DNA of 64,000 nucleotides, taken from positions 674,001 through 738,000 of the forward strand of contig NZ_JABWRJ020000002.1 in NCBI RefSeq assembly GCF_014268935.2, written 5' to 3'. A model generated the notes under the pieces. The model saw nothing but the letters and a program-made list of their open reading frames with translations. It was not told where the DNA came from and ran no database searches. Position 1 is the first letter of the stretch. Each line of letters opens with the position of its first letter. The position numbers were made by a program, and so were the translations under genes. Shown piece by piece: positions 9,043-18,040 of this stretch. Origin of the DNA: Pseudomonas peradeniyensis. Lineage in GTDB: Bacteria > Pseudomonadota > Gammaproteobacteria > Pseudomonadales > Pseudomonadaceae.

Positions 9043-9303
9043 ATGTCGTTGCAAGTGTTCTGGGGCTTCCTGGCCGCCCATCCGGCCAAGCTGATCAACC
9101 TGCTGGCCCTGCTCATTACCTGCCCTGGCGGGCTGCTGCTGCACAGTGCCCGGCGCCGCGAGGCGCTGAGCCGGGAAAGCCTGGCGGTGGATGAAGGCGT
9201 GGTGGATGCGCTGGAGCAGCGGATACCGCGCTATTACTACATCCTGGGCTTCTGCTGCCTGGCGATGGCCTTGCTTTTGTCCTGGTTCAGTACCTGGATC
9301 TGA
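9043..9303 (+). CDS. small inner-membrane protein
   Basis: 86 residues with two hydrophobic segments (about 17-35, LINLLALLITCPGGLLLH, and about 65-83, YYYILGFCCLAMALLLSW) joined by a charged linker. It is likely a two-pass membrane protein with no known function. ATG 9043 follows a CGAGGTCGCGCA leader with a weak ribosome site. A class A REP pair follows. Confidence 0.7.
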   Translation: MSLQVFWGFLAAHPAKLINLLALLITCPGGLLLHSARRREALSRESLAVDEGVVDALEQRIPRYYYILGFCCLAMALLLSWFSTWI

Positions 9304-9320
9304 AGGTGTTTTGCCTGCTG

Positions 9321-9409
9321 CGTGGGAGCGGGCTTGACCCGCGATTGCATCCTTTCGGGCGACGCTGCCGCTTGAACTGACGCCATCGCGGGGCAAGCCC
9401 GCTCCCACG
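9321..9409. repeat. REP pair, class A
   Basis: Inverted CGTGGGAGCGGGCTTG-type copies at both ends (9321-9345 and 9384-9409) between a small membrane protein gene and the acyltransferase gene, which converge here. The left copy has one change in the GCCC core (GACCC). Confidence 0.8.
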
Positions 9410-9418
9410 AAACTATTG

Positions 9419-10588
9419 TCAGGCCGATGCCGGCTGACGCTTGACCTGATACTGGTTACGCACCGGCGTCGCATACTGCTGCACCAGGTACGGCTGATGC
9501 TCGACCGGGCACGCGTCCAGGCGGCGCTGCCACTCTTCCTTCGCCTTGGCCAGCTCGTCGGCCGGGAACAGTTTCTCCGCGCTTGGCACCTCGAGCGCCG
9601 CGTCCTTCTCCGCCCACATCGCATAGGCCAGGTAGTGCACCGGGAACAGCCGGTAGCCGCCGAGGATCTGCCGGTCGATGGCCTGCGCCAGTTGCTTGGT
9701 GTCCTCGTGGTAATCGGTTACCGGTGGCGCGAAGTTGATGTGCACCCGCCCTTTGTAGCCGGTGATGCCCTGGGCGATGCTGTTGTCGTCCTCGCCTGGA
9801 GCCTTGGTGTAGCTGCCGGTGGTGGCGCGGATGTACAGCTCGCGGGCCTTGGCCTGGTCGCAAGGGTCATATTCGTAGCTGATCGACACCGGGGTCAGGT
9901 TCAAGCTCTGGACCACCGCGCCGAACGGTTCGTCCTTGCGGCTCATGTGGAACATCTTGAGGATTGCCGAGTCGGTACGGTCGTCACCGTCCTTGGCGCG
10001 GCCTTCGGCCTGGGCGATCCAGATCGACACGCAATCGTTGCGGATCGAGTGATTGATGTAGGCCGAGAGCAGTTGGTAGGCGGCCAGTTTCTCGCGGCGG
10101 CCGCTGATCGAACGGTGCACGATGAAGCTCTTGTTCAGGCGCATCATGTCGCTGACGAACGGTTTTTGCAGCAGGTTGTCGCCGATGGCGATGCGCGGCG
10201 TCGGCAGGCCGGCGTGGTACACCGCGTAGTTGACGAAGGCCGGGTCCATCACGATATCGCGGTGGTTGGCCAGGAACAGGTAGGCGGTACCCGACTTGAG
10301 CTGTTCGACGCCGGTATAGGTGACGCCGTCGGTGGCGCGGTCGATGGTGCGGTCGACGTAGTACTCGACCTTGTCCTGCAACGTGGACACGCAGCTTACG
10401 CCGGCGAACTCCTTGCGCAGGCGCCGGGCGATCAGCGGTTTGAGCAGCCAGCCGAAGGCGCCAGCCGCGCGCGGGAAGCGGAAGTGGGTGAGGATATCGA
10501 GGAATGCCGGGTCGCTGAGCAGGCGTGCCAGAACGGCAGGGACCTCAGCGTCGTCGTACGGTCGGATGGCATCGAATTCGCCCATCAT
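9419..10588 (-). CDS. putative glycerolipid acyltransferase (PlsC-like domain)
   Basis: 389 residues. The central motif YLFLANHRDIVMDPAF resembles the His-Asp acyltransferase motif I, but the His to second Asp spacing is HX5D rather than the usual HX4D. A downstream FIVHRSISGRREKL block could be motif II, and IWIAQAEGRAKDGDD matches motif III. It probably transfers acyl groups to a glycerol-phosphate or ornithine-type acceptor at the membrane; the exact substrate cannot be told. Two consecutive ATGs start it (10588 and 10585). The frame is open upstream but without homology-like sequence. Confidence 0.75.
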   Translation of the reverse strand: MMGEFDAIRPYDDAEVPAVLARLLSDPAFLDILTHFRFPRAAGAFGWLLKPLIARRLRKEFAGVSCVSTLQDKVEYYVDRTIDRATDGVTYTGVEQLKSGTAYLFLANHRDIVMDPAFVNYAVYHAGLPTPRIAIGDNLLQKPFVSDMMRLNKSFIVHRSISGRREKLAAYQLLSAYINHSIRNDCVSIWIAQAEGRAKDGDDRTDSAILKMFHMSRKDEPFGAVVQSLNLTPVSISYEYDPCDQAKARELYIRATTGSYTKAPGEDDNSIAQGITGYKGRVHINFAPPVTDYHEDTKQLAQAIDRQILGGYRLFPVHYLAYAMWAEKDAALEVPSAEKLFPADELAKAKEEWQRRLDACPVEHQPYLVQQYATPVRNQYQVKRQPASA

Positions 10589-10710
10589 GCTCTCTTGTTG
10601 GAAACGGCTAGGGTAATTAGGTAGGGGCGGGCTCCGAAAAACGGCTCGGACGCACACTGGCCCTGTAAACAGACCGGCAATTATACGCACAAGTCACTCC
10701 GGAGGCCGCG

Positions 10711-10893
10711 ATGCTGGAAACTGCGATCTACGATTGCCCCTATTGTGGCGAGGAAGTCGAAACCACGGTGGACCTGTCCGGCGGCGACCAGGAGTACATC
10801 GAGGACTGCCAGGTGTGCTGCAAGCCTATCCGCTTCGTGCTGCAGGTGCATGGCGAGGAGTGGATGCTCGATGTCTACGGCGAGAACGATTGA
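10711..10893 (+). CDS. CPXCG-motif cysteine-rich protein
   Basis: 60 residues with two Cys pairs, CPYC near residue 9 and CQVC near residue 36, forming a zinc-ribbon-like fold, then FVLQVHGEEWMLDVYG. This is the small CPXCG-containing family of proteobacteria, of unknown function. Its stop codon overlaps the next start (TGATG), so it is translationally coupled to the DUF2007 gene. Confidence 0.85.
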   Translation: MLETAIYDCPYCGEEVETTVDLSGGDQEYIEDCQVCCKPIRFVLQVHGEEWMLDVYGEND

Positions 10894-11153
10894 TGCAACG
10901 GATCTATGAGCCGGAAAGCCTGCTGGAGGCGCAGATGCTGGTGGGCATGCTGGCCAGCGAGGGCATCGAGGTGCACCTGGTCGGGCGTGACCTGATGGGC
11001 GCCGTGGGCGAGTTGCCGATGCACGGGTTGCTCGGCCTGGCGGTATCGGATGAGCAGGCCGGGTACGCACGGCAGTTGATCGATGCGTACAATGCCGCCC
11101 AGCCGCTTGCCGGCGACGAACCGGAAAGTTATCCCGGAACCCTGATCTGCTAG
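10893..11153 (+). CDS. DUF2007 putative signal-transducing protein
   Basis: 86 residues, MQRIYEPESLLEAQMLVGML. The pattern of an N-terminal Y-x-x-x-x-x-x-A-x-x-L helix and then IEVHLVGRDLMGAVGELP and LAVSDEQAGYARQLID is the DUF2007 ferredoxin-like fold found in small signalling proteins. It shares one base with the upstream Cys-rich gene and ends 15 bases before the SRAP gene, suggesting one operon of three. Confidence 0.82.
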   Translation: MQRIYEPESLLEAQMLVGMLASEGIEVHLVGRDLMGAVGELPMHGLLGLAVSDEQAGYARQLIDAYNAAQPLAGDEPESYPGTLIC

Positions 11154-11168
11154 GTTTTGATTTCGCCC

Positions 11169-11789
11169 ATGTGTGGACGCTACGCCCTGTTTCGCTGGTC
11201 CCAGAGCTTCGCCGGCCTGCCGGGCTTCCCCCCGGGCCAGCAGGCCCAATGGAACATTTCGCCCGGTGCCACGGTGCTGATCCAGCGCCAGCTCGACGGC
11301 CAGTTGCAGTTGGCCAGTGCGCGCTGGGGGCTGACCCCGGCCTGGCTCACCGACCTGTCCCGCACCCCGGCCCAGGCCCGCGCCGAGACCCTCGCCGAGC
11401 AGCCGATGTTCCGCGAGCCCTTGCGCCAGCGGCGTTGCCTGATGCCGGCCAACGGTTTCTACGAATGGCGCGGTACGGCGCGCAAGCGCCCGTATTGGGT
11501 GACGCCGGGGGAGGGCGCGTCGCTGTTCTTCGCCGCACTGTGGGAGGTCTACCCGGTGCAGGAGCAGGCATGGCTGAGTTGCGCGGTGGTGACGCAAGCG
11601 GCGATGAACCAGCGTCGGCCGCTGATCCTCGACGAGGCCGAGCAGGCGTTGTGGCTGGATCCCGAAACACCGATGGCGAGATTGCACGAGTTGCTGGCCA
11701 AGCCGCCGACGGCACTGCGTGAGCGGGCGCTGGCGAACTTCGTCAATGATCCGAAGCTCAATGGGCCGGAGTGCCTGACCCCGGCCTAG
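11169..11789 (+). CDS. SRAP-domain protein (YedK/HMCES family) with altered active site
   Basis: 206 residues. SRAP proteins covalently trap abasic sites in single-stranded DNA through Cys2; MCGRY at the start gives that Cys. WNISPG, the RAET block, NGFYEW (catalytic Glu99) and RRPLIL follow in family order. Two residues expected from E. coli YedK differ: the Asn of the NAR-ET motif is Gln69 here (QARAET), and the active-site His of IHDRRP is Asn147 (MNQRRP). DNA binding and Cys chemistry could persist, but the ring-opening and reversal steps may be changed. ATG 11169 is required because Cys must be residue 2. Confidence 0.88.
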   Translation: MCGRYALFRWSQSFAGLPGFPPGQQAQWNISPGATVLIQRQLDGQLQLASARWGLTPAWLTDLSRTPAQARAETLAEQPMFREPLRQRRCLMPANGFYEWRGTARKRPYWVTPGEGASLFFAALWEVYPVQEQAWLSCAVVTQAAMNQRRPLILDEAEQALWLDPETPMARLHELLAKPPTALRERALANFVNDPKLNGPECLTPA

Positions 11790-11815
11790 GTGGCGTGCGC
11801 TAACTCCCTGTAGGC

Positions 11816-13957
11816 CTACACCCTGAACTGATTGATCAACCGCCGCTGCTGCTCGGCCAGCTTGGTCAGCTCGGCGCTGGCTTGGCTCGACTCGTCGGCG
11901 CCGCCGGCCACTTCGCCGGCCACCTGGCCGATGTTGATCACGTTGCGGTTGATGTCCTCGGCCACGGCGCTCTGTTCCTCGGCGGCGCTGGCGATTTGTG
12001 TGTTCATGTCGTTGATCACCGACACCGCCTGGGTGATGCTCGCCAGCGACTCGGCCGCGCGGCTGGCCTGCTGCACACTGATGTCGGTCTTGCCCTGGCT
12101 GTCTTCCATCACCTTGACCACTTCGCGGGTGCCCAGCTGCAGTTGCTGGATCATCTGCTGGATTTCCTGGGTGGCCTGCTGGGTCTTCTGCGCCAGGTTG
12201 CGCACCTCGTCGGCGACCACCGCGAAACCGCGGCCCTGCTCGCCGGCCCGGGCCGCCTCGATGGCGGCGTTGAGCGCCAGCAGGTTGGTCTGCTCGGCAA
12301 TGGCGCGGATGGTCACCAGGATGGCGTTGATGTTCTCGCTGTCGCGGGCCAGGTCCTGGACCACGGTCACGGCACGACCGATTTCGGTGGCCAGCTCGCT
12401 GATCGAGTGCGACGTATCGCGGACGATGTCCAGGCCCTGGTTGGCGGCGCGGTCGGCTTCACTGGCAGCCTGGGCCGCTTGCGTGGCGTTGCGCGCCACG
12501 TCCTGGGCGGTGGCGGTCATTTCGTGCACGGCGGTGGCCACCTGGTCGATCTCGGCCATCTGCTTGTGCACGCCCTGGTTGGTGCGGATGGCGATGTCGG
12601 CGGTGTGCTCGGAGGAGTCGCTGACTTTCTGCACCGAGCTGACCACCTGGCTGATCATCGCCTGCAACTTGGCCAGGAAGGTGTTGAAGCCTGTGGCGAT
12701 GGCGCCCAGTTCGTCGGCCCGGTCGCTCTGCAGGCGGCGGGTCAGGTCGCCTTCGCCCTGGGCGATGTCATCGAGCATGCTCACCATCTGCTTGAGCGGG
12801 CGGGCAATGCCCAGGGCCAGCAGCCAGATCACCAGCAGGCCGAGGGCGGCGATGCCCAGGCCGACCACGGTCATGCCGGCGATATCGGTGCGGCGCTGTT
12901 CGGCCAGGTCCTGCTGCAGGCGGTTGACGTCGGCCATGACCGTGCTCAGCGGCAGTTCCAGCAGCAGGGTCCAGCGTGCGTCGGTGCCGGCGATCTTGAA
13001 CGGCAGGTACAGCTCGATGCGGTCCTTGGCGGCATCCACTTCATAGTGCAGCGCCTCGCCGCTCAGGTTTTTGAGGGTGTTGGCTTCGTCGCTGTCCAGC
13101 ACGTCGCCGGCCTTTTCGCCGAACTTGGCCGGATCGCGGGTGTAGGCCACCAGGCGGCCGTTGCTGGAGACCAGCGCCAGTTCGCCGGCGCCGTCGTAGA
13201 GCTGGCGGTCGGCGGCATTGAGCAGGTCCTGGATGAAGTTCACCGACAGGTCGGCGCCGGCCATGCCCTGGAACTGGCCGTCGACCATGATCGGCTCGAC
13301 GAACGAGGCGAGCATGACCATCTTGTCGCCCACCTTATACGGCGCGGGATCGATCACGCAGGCCTTCTTCGACTCCTTGGGGCACAGGTAGTACTCGCTG
13401 GCGCGCACGCCGGTGGCGAGCACCGTGCGGTCGTCGACATCGGCCAGCTTGTCCTGGCCGAGGCTGCCGTCGCCATTGCGGAACCACCAGGGCAGGAAGC
13501 GCCCGCTGGCGCTGTCGATGCCCACCAGGTGGCTGCCGACGTAACGGCCATCGGCATGGTCGAGGGCGTTCGGCTCCCAGCCCAGGTAGGCGCCCAGCAC
13601 GCTCGGGTTGACCTCCACGGTGCGCTTGAGCTGGTTGATCAGGTGTTCGCGATCGACGCGCATCAGTGGCTGGCCGTCGGCGCCCTGCATGCCGAGCATG
13701 GCGTTGCCGGTGGCCAGGCCGCGGGCGATCGCCAGGGGCGCTTCCAGGCCACGCTGGATCTCGCTGACCTGGGTGCGGGCCAGGGCCGAGAGGCGCTGCT
13801 CGATGACGGTCTCGAACTGCTGTTGCGTGCGCTGTTGCACCAGTGCCTGGGTTCGCTGCCCGGAATACACGGCATACAACACCAGGGCCGCTACTATGCT
13901 CAGCACGATGGCACCGGCCAGGGCGGCCACGGAAAACTGGATCGACTTGAACTTCAT
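11816..13957 (-). CDS. methyl-accepting chemotaxis protein, periplasmic dCache type
   Basis: 713 residues. N-terminal transmembrane helix (about 10-30), a large periplasmic double-Cache-like domain (about 35-355; [20 protein letters not shown] and [19 protein letters not shown] are within it), a second transmembrane helix ([17 protein letters not shown]), a HAMP region, and a signalling domain with the invariant hairpin tip [20 protein letters not shown]. It senses an external ligand, which I cannot name. It is preceded by a sigma-28-like promoter (13995-14022) and AAGGAGG. Confidence 0.93.
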   Translation of the reverse strand: MKFKSIQFSVAALAGAIVLSIVAALVLYAVYSGQRTQALVQQRTQQQFETVIEQRLSALARTQVSEIQRGLEAPLAIARGLATGNAMLGMQGADGQPLMRVDREHLINQLKRTVEVNPSVLGAYLGWEPNALDHADGRYVGSHLVGIDSASGRFLPWWFRNGDGSLGQDKLADVDDRTVLATGVRASEYYLCPKESKKACVIDPAPYKVGDKMVMLASFVEPIMVDGQFQGMAGADLSVNFIQDLLNAADRQLYDGAGELALVSSNGRLVAYTRDPAKFGEKAGDVLDSDEANTLKNLSGEALHYEVDAAKDRIELYLPFKIAGTDARWTLLLELPLSTVMADVNRLQQDLAEQRRTDIAGMTVVGLGIAALGLLVIWLLALGIARPLKQMVSMLDDIAQGEGDLTRRLQSDRADELGAIATGFNTFLAKLQAMISQVVSSVQKVSDSSEHTADIAIRTNQGVHKQMAEIDQVATAVHEMTATAQDVARNATQAAQAASEADRAANQGLDIVRDTSHSISELATEIGRAVTVVQDLARDSENINAILVTIRAIAEQTNLLALNAAIEAARAGEQGRGFAVVADEVRNLAQKTQQATQEIQQMIQQLQLGTREVVKVMEDSQGKTDISVQQASRAAESLASITQAVSVINDMNTQIASAAEEQSAVAEDINRNVINIGQVAGEVAGGADESSQASAELTKLAEQQRRLINQFRV

Positions 13958-13994
13958 GGCAAAGCTCCGCGCGCAAGGAGGTCGTTACCGAGGG

Positions 13995-14022
13995 TTATCG
14001 GCGGGCTAATACCAAAGCATGA
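13995..14022 (-). promoter_or_regulatory. sigma-28 (FliA) promoter of the chemoreceptor gene
   Basis: Read on the minus strand: TCATG, 15 bases, GCCGATAA. This is one mismatch from the TCAAG-N15-GCCGATAA class of flagellar sigma promoters, 38 bases before the receptor start. The same arrangement occurs before the receptor at 33274. Confidence 0.7.
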
Positions 14023-14109
14023 GGGGCTTGTCAGAAATCTTACCTGTGGCTCTGGCAGGCACGGGCGTCAGGGCCTAGGATACGCGGCACGTAAATAGGG
14101 AGTGTTTTC

Positions 14110-14925
14110 ATGCGTAAGTCATTCGTTGTCAGCATGCTGACGGCCAGCGTCCTGCTCGGCGGCTGCCAGGCGGTCAATACCACCAGTGGTGGTGCCGTGG
14201 GCGTCCAGCGCCAGCAGTACATGTTCAGCATGCTCTCGACCGATGAGGTCAACCAGATGTACGCCCAGTCCTATCAGCAGACCCTCGGCGAGGCGTCGAG
14301 CAAGGGCGTGCTGGACAAGAGCAGCAATGATGCCAAGCGCGTGCAGGCCATCGCCAAGCGCCTGATTGCCCAGGCACCACAGTTCCGGCCGGATGCCGCG
14401 CAGTGGAATTGGGAAGTCAACGTGATCAAGAGCGACGAGCTCAACGCCAACTGCGGTCCGGGCGGCAAGATCATCGTCTATACCGGCCTGATCGATCAGC
14501 TCAAGCTGACCGACGCCGAGATCGCCGCAGTGGTGGGCCACGAGATCGCCCATGCCCTGCGCGAGCACAGCCGTGAAGCGATGTCCAAGGCCTATGGTGT
14601 GGAAATGGCCCGCCAGGGCGCCGGCGCGATCTTCGGCCTGGGCCAGGACAGCATGGCCATGGCCGACACCGTGGTGAACTACGCCATGACCCTGCCCAAC
14701 AGCCGGGCCAACGAGAACGAAGCCGACCTGATCGGCCTCGAGCTGTCGGCCCGCGCCGGCTACGACCCGAACGCCGCGATCACCCTGTGGAACAAGATGA
14801 GCAAGGCTTCGGAGGGGGCACCGCCAGAATTCATGAGCACCCACCCGGCATCGAGCAGCCGGATCGCTTCGCTGCAGGCGGCAATTCCGAAGGTGATGCC
14901 GTTGTATCAGGCGGCCAAGAAGTAA
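14110..14925 (+). CDS. M48-family zinc metallopeptidase lipoprotein
   Basis: 271 residues. Lipoprotein signal MRKSFVVSMLTASVLLGGC (Cys19), so anchored in a membrane facing the periplasm. The zinc site is HEIAH (144-148) with the third ligand in ANENEADLIGLELSARAGYD. This is the LoiP/YcaL/BepA-like group that degrades or matures outer-membrane proteins. It ends near an AAGCTTCAAG-type inverted repeat shared with the convergent GDT1 gene. Confidence 0.92.
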   Translation: MRKSFVVSMLTASVLLGGCQAVNTTSGGAVGVQRQQYMFSMLSTDEVNQMYAQSYQQTLGEASSKGVLDKSSNDAKRVQAIAKRLIAQAPQFRPDAAQWNWEVNVIKSDELNANCGPGGKIIVYTGLIDQLKLTDAEIAAVVGHEIAHALREHSREAMSKAYGVEMARQGAGAIFGLGQDSMAMADTVVNYAMTLPNSRANENEADLIGLELSARAGYDPNAAITLWNKMSKASEGAPPEFMSTHPASSSRIASLQAAIPKVMPLYQAAKK

Positions 14926-14944
14926 AAACCAGCCGCACGTTTCA

Positions 14945-14996
14945 AGCCGCAAGCTTCAAGAACAAGCCGATGCACTTTTTCTTGCAGCTTGCAGCT
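14945..14996. repeat. inverted repeat, AAGCxGCAAGCT family (second copy)
   Basis: Arms at 14945-14966 and 14975-14996 pair imperfectly over 22 bases (AGCCGCAAGCTTCAAG... with ...CTTGCAGCTTGCAGCT). It resembles the element at 7905-7955 and lies between two converging genes, so a bidirectional terminator role is plausible. Confidence 0.65.
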
Positions 14997-14999
14997 GTC

Positions 15000-15587
15000 T
15001 TACCCAATCCAGCCACTGGTCTTCATCGCCGAATACACCGCGACGATGGCCAGCACGATGAACGCGGTCGCCGCCAGGCGACGGATCAGCGTCAGCGGCA
15101 GTTTCTCCGCCGCGAAGTTGCCCGCCAGGACCACCGGCACGTTGGCGATCAGCATGCCCAGGGTGGTGCCGATGATCACCATGATCAGGTGCGGATACTG
15201 GGCGGCCAGCATCACCGTGGCCACCTGGGTCTTGTCACCGATTTCGGCGAGGAAGAACGCGATCAGCGTGGTGACGAACGGCCCGAAGCGGCGCGCGTTG
15301 CTGGTTTCGTCATCGTCCATCTTGTCCGGTACCAGGGTCCACAGCGCGGTGGCGGTGAAGCTCGCGGCAAGAATCCAGTGCAGCACCGACTCGCTGAAGA
15401 AACCGCTGACCCAGGCGCCCACGGCACCGGCGGCGGCATGGTTGGCCAGGGTCGCGGCGACGATCCCGGCAATGATCGGCCAGGGCTTGCGAAAGCGGGC
15501 GGCGAGGATGAGCGCGAGCAGTTGCGTCTTGTCGCCGATTTCGGCGAGGGCAACGATGGCGGTGGGGACGAGTAACGATTCCAGCAT
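15000..15587 (-). CDS. GDT1/TMEM165 (UPF0016) cation exporter, probably Mn2+
   Basis: 195 residues with about six transmembrane helices. Two copies of the family motif occur: ALAEIGDKTQLLALI near the start and LAEIGDKTQVATVML in the second half. Characterised bacterial homologues export manganese. Here the yybP-ykoY manganese riboswitch directly upstream (15640-15800) makes Mn2+ the likely substrate. It starts at ATG 15587 behind TAGGAAT. Confidence 0.92.
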   Translation of the reverse strand: MLESLLVPTAIVALAEIGDKTQLLALILAARFRKPWPIIAGIVAATLANHAAAGAVGAWVSGFFSESVLHWILAASFTATALWTLVPDKMDDDETSNARRFGPFVTTLIAFFLAEIGDKTQVATVMLAAQYPHLIMVIIGTTLGMLIANVPVVLAGNFAAEKLPLTLIRRLAATAFIVLAIVAVYSAMKTSGWIG

Positions 15588-15639
15588 CAGGATTCCTACG
15601 GGGGCGGGTCGACACGGCTATGACACGTACAGCCTTCCC

Positions 15640-15800
15640 GCCCCGGGTAAGGTGTGCGTGTCATAGGTCTTGTCAAACCCTGGACCTGTCTGCGCAGATC
15701 GTGGGTCGCACGCGCCATGGCCTGTGGGCCAAGTGTGTTGACGTGTGCCGGGCGAGCAGGGCGCTCGCGGGAGACTACTCCCCTAGGACGGAGCGGATTC
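15640..15800 (-). promoter_or_regulatory. yybP-ykoY manganese riboswitch
   Basis: On the minus strand the leader contains CTAGGGGAGTAGTCTCCCG (the conserved L1 GGGGAGTAG), then CACGTCAACACAC, and the conserved distal segment GGTTTGACAAGACCTATGA. This is the yybP-ykoY aptamer, where L1 and L3 dock to hold Mn2+. A downstream helix of GGGGCGGG with CCCGCCCC (15637-15644 and 15601-15608) sits just before the ribosome site of the GDT1 gene and is the likely expression platform. Boundaries are approximate. Confidence 0.88.
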
Positions 15801-15834
15801 TGCCTAGGCGAAACGCTTTCGGCAAGCCCTGTTT

Positions 15835-16833
15835 TTAGTCGCGGGTCGCCCGGTAGATGCGAAAACCTTGTGCCTCGGCACGGATTTCACAATTGCCCAG
15901 GGCGCCTTCGATCAGCGGCTGGTAGCGCAGGAAGCTGTTGGCCACCAGCCGCATTTCGCCACCTTTTCGCAGATGTTCGCCTGATTTTTTCAGCAGGTTT
16001 TCCGATGCCTGGTAGTCGGTGTGCACACCGGTGTGGAACGGCGGATTGCTCAGGATCAGGTCAAGATCGGACGGCGCGGCATCGATGCCGTCGCCGCTGA
16101 TCACCTCGCCTTCCAGGCCGTTGGCCGCCAGGGTCAGGCGGCTGGCCGCGACCGCGAAGGCATCGACATCGAGCAAGGTGACCCGGCTCTGTGGATAACG
16201 GCGCTTGATCGTGGCGCCAAGCACGCCGGCGCCGCAGCCGAAGTCAAGGACATGGCCGCCGGGCAGGCCGTCGAGGTGTTCCAGCAGCAGCGCGGTGCCC
16301 TTGTCCAGGCGCCCATGGCTGAACACCCCGGGCAGGCTGATGACCTGCAGCGGACCATCTTCCAGCGGCAGTTCGAAGCGTTCGGCCAGGCTTTGCAGCG
16401 GTGTGGCTTCGGGAGCGTTGTCCACGGTCACCTGCCACAGCTGGCAGTGCCTGGCGCTGTCGAGCTTGCGCGGTTTGCCGAACGCCTGCAGAAGCTTGGC
16501 CGCGCCTTCGATGCCGCCGCGCTTTTCCCCCACCAGGTACAGCTCGCGACCGCCCAGGCGCGAGGCCAGGGCGTTGAGCAGGTAGGCGGCCAGCTCGCGG
16601 GACTTGGGCAGGAACAGCACGGCGGCGTCGAACGCCACCTCGGGCACCTCGACACCATAGTGGCTGCGCCCGGCGAAACGGCCCTGCAGCAGCGCCTGGT
16701 CGCCGGCATGCCAGGTCCAGCCATGGGCGCCGGGCAGTTGGCCGAGCAGGCCGTCGGCCTGGGCGCCGGCGATCAGCAGCGGGCCTTGGAACAGTTCCGC
16801 CTGGCGGAGCAACACTTCACTGCGCGGGTCCAT
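15835..16833 (-). CDS. rsmC: 16S rRNA m2G1207 methyltransferase
   Basis: 332 residues with duplicated methyltransferase folds; the N-terminal copy lacks the SAM motifs. The C-terminal half has the SAM-binding loop [17 protein letters not shown] and the catalytic NPPFHTG, the signature of RsmC. It methylates N2 of G1207 in 16S rRNA in the 30S subunit using S-adenosylmethionine. Its 3' end is 35 bases from the start of the riboswitch, so the riboswitch promoter probably overlaps the rsmC coding end. Confidence 0.93.
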   Translation of the reverse strand: MDPRSEVLLRQAELFQGPLLIAGAQADGLLGQLPGAHGWTWHAGDQALLQGRFAGRSHYGVEVPEVAFDAAVLFLPKSRELAAYLLNALASRLGGRELYLVGEKRGGIEGAAKLLQAFGKPRKLDSARHCQLWQVTVDNAPEATPLQSLAERFELPLEDGPLQVISLPGVFSHGRLDKGTALLLEHLDGLPGGHVLDFGCGAGVLGATIKRRYPQSRVTLLDVDAFAVAASRLTLAANGLEGEVISGDGIDAAPSDLDLILSNPPFHTGVHTDYQASENLLKKSGEHLRKGGEMRLVANSFLRYQPLIEGALGNCEIRAEAQGFRIYRATRD

Positions 16834-16884
16834 GGACGACGCCTCCTGAAAAAAGTGGCGCAGTGTAGCAGAGGCGTCGGCGGA

Positions 16885-17850
16885 TCAGCCGACCACTCGC
16901 CGCGGCTGGCCGGCGAAGTAGGCCTGGGCGTTCTCGGCCAGCTGGCCAACGATGCGCTGGCGCGACTCCACCGCGCCCCAGGCGCTGTGCGGAGTGATGA
17001 TCAGGCGCGGAATGTCCGCCGCCAGCAGCGGATTGCCCTTGGCCGGCGGCTCGACGCTCAGCACATCGGTGGCGGCGCCGCCCAGGTGGCCACTGCGCAG
17101 GGCGTCGGCCAGGGCCTGTTCGTCGATCAGCCCGCCGCGGGCGGTGTTGACCACCAGCGCCCCCGGCTTGAGCAGGGCCAGCTCGTTGGCGCCGATCATG
17201 TGCCGGGTCTGCTCGTTGAGCGGGCAGTGCAGGGTCAGGGCATCGACCTGCGGCAGCAGTTCGTCCAGCGGCAGGCGATCGGCCCGGGGCGGCCGGCCGG
17301 GAATCTGCCCGCTCAGCACGCGCATGCCGAACGCCTCGGCCAGGTGCGCCACCGCGCCACCCAGCTCGCCGTGGCCGAGCAGGCCGAGGGTCTTGCCTTC
17401 CAGCTCGACGATGGGGAAGTCCAGCAGGCAGAACTGGCTGGCCTTGGCCCATTGTCCGGCCTTCACCGCCTGGTTGTAGTCGCACAGGCGCGTGGCCAGG
17501 GCCAGCAGCAGGGCCAGGGTGTGCTGGGCCACCGACGGCGTGCCGTAGCCCTGGCAGTTGCACACGGTGATGCCCTGGGCACGGGCGGCGGCGAGGTCGA
17601 CATTGTTGGTGCCGGTGGCAGCCACCAGGATCAGCTTGAGATCGGTGGCGGCGGCCAACGTCGCGGCGTCGAGCATCACCTTGTTGCTGATCACCGCCGT
17701 GGCGCCTTGCAGGCGTTCGGCGACCTGATCGGCAGCGGTGGCGGCGTGCAGCTGCAGTTCATCGAACTGCGCCTGCAGCGGTGAAAGGTCGAGGTCACCC
17801 AGGTCCAGTGACTGGTGATCGAGAAACACGGCGCGACGTGGGCTGGGCAT
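16885..17850 (-). CDS. D-2-hydroxyacid dehydrogenase (glycerate/hydroxypyruvate type)
   Basis: 321 residues. NAD-binding loop GLLGHGELGGAVA (GxGxxG variant), the Arg-containing VVNTARGGLIDEQAL, and the His catalytic segment IITPHSAWGAVESRQR. This is the cytosolic family reducing 2-keto acids; the annotation in pseudomonads is usually glycerate dehydrogenase/hydroxypyruvate reductase, but the substrate is not proven by sequence. ATG 17850 (MPSPRRAVFLDHQSL) follows a GGAG; an in-frame start 20 residues upstream lacks support. Confidence 0.88.
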   Translation of the reverse strand: MPSPRRAVFLDHQSLDLGDLDLSPLQAQFDELQLHAATAADQVAERLQGATAVISNKVMLDAATLAAATDLKLILVAATGTNNVDLAAARAQGITVCNCQGYGTPSVAQHTLALLLALATRLCDYNQAVKAGQWAKASQFCLLDFPIVELEGKTLGLLGHGELGGAVAHLAEAFGMRVLSGQIPGRPPRADRLPLDELLPQVDALTLHCPLNEQTRHMIGANELALLKPGALVVNTARGGLIDEQALADALRSGHLGGAATDVLSVEPPAKGNPLLAADIPRLIITPHSAWGAVESRQRIVGQLAENAQAYFAGQPRRVVG

Positions 17851-18040
17851 CAGGGGCTCCGGTGATTGGGCGGCAGGGCATCGACGCAGTGTCTGGTCCG
17901 CCGGCGCCATTCGTCAACGGTGCCGTCCGCACTCATACCTCGAGGGCGCAAATCATTCCTTCGGCTGATTTGACCGGTGCGTCACCGAACTACAGTGGAT
18001 TACTGAACCGTTCTGCCCGTATTGAAGAAAAGGGATACCC

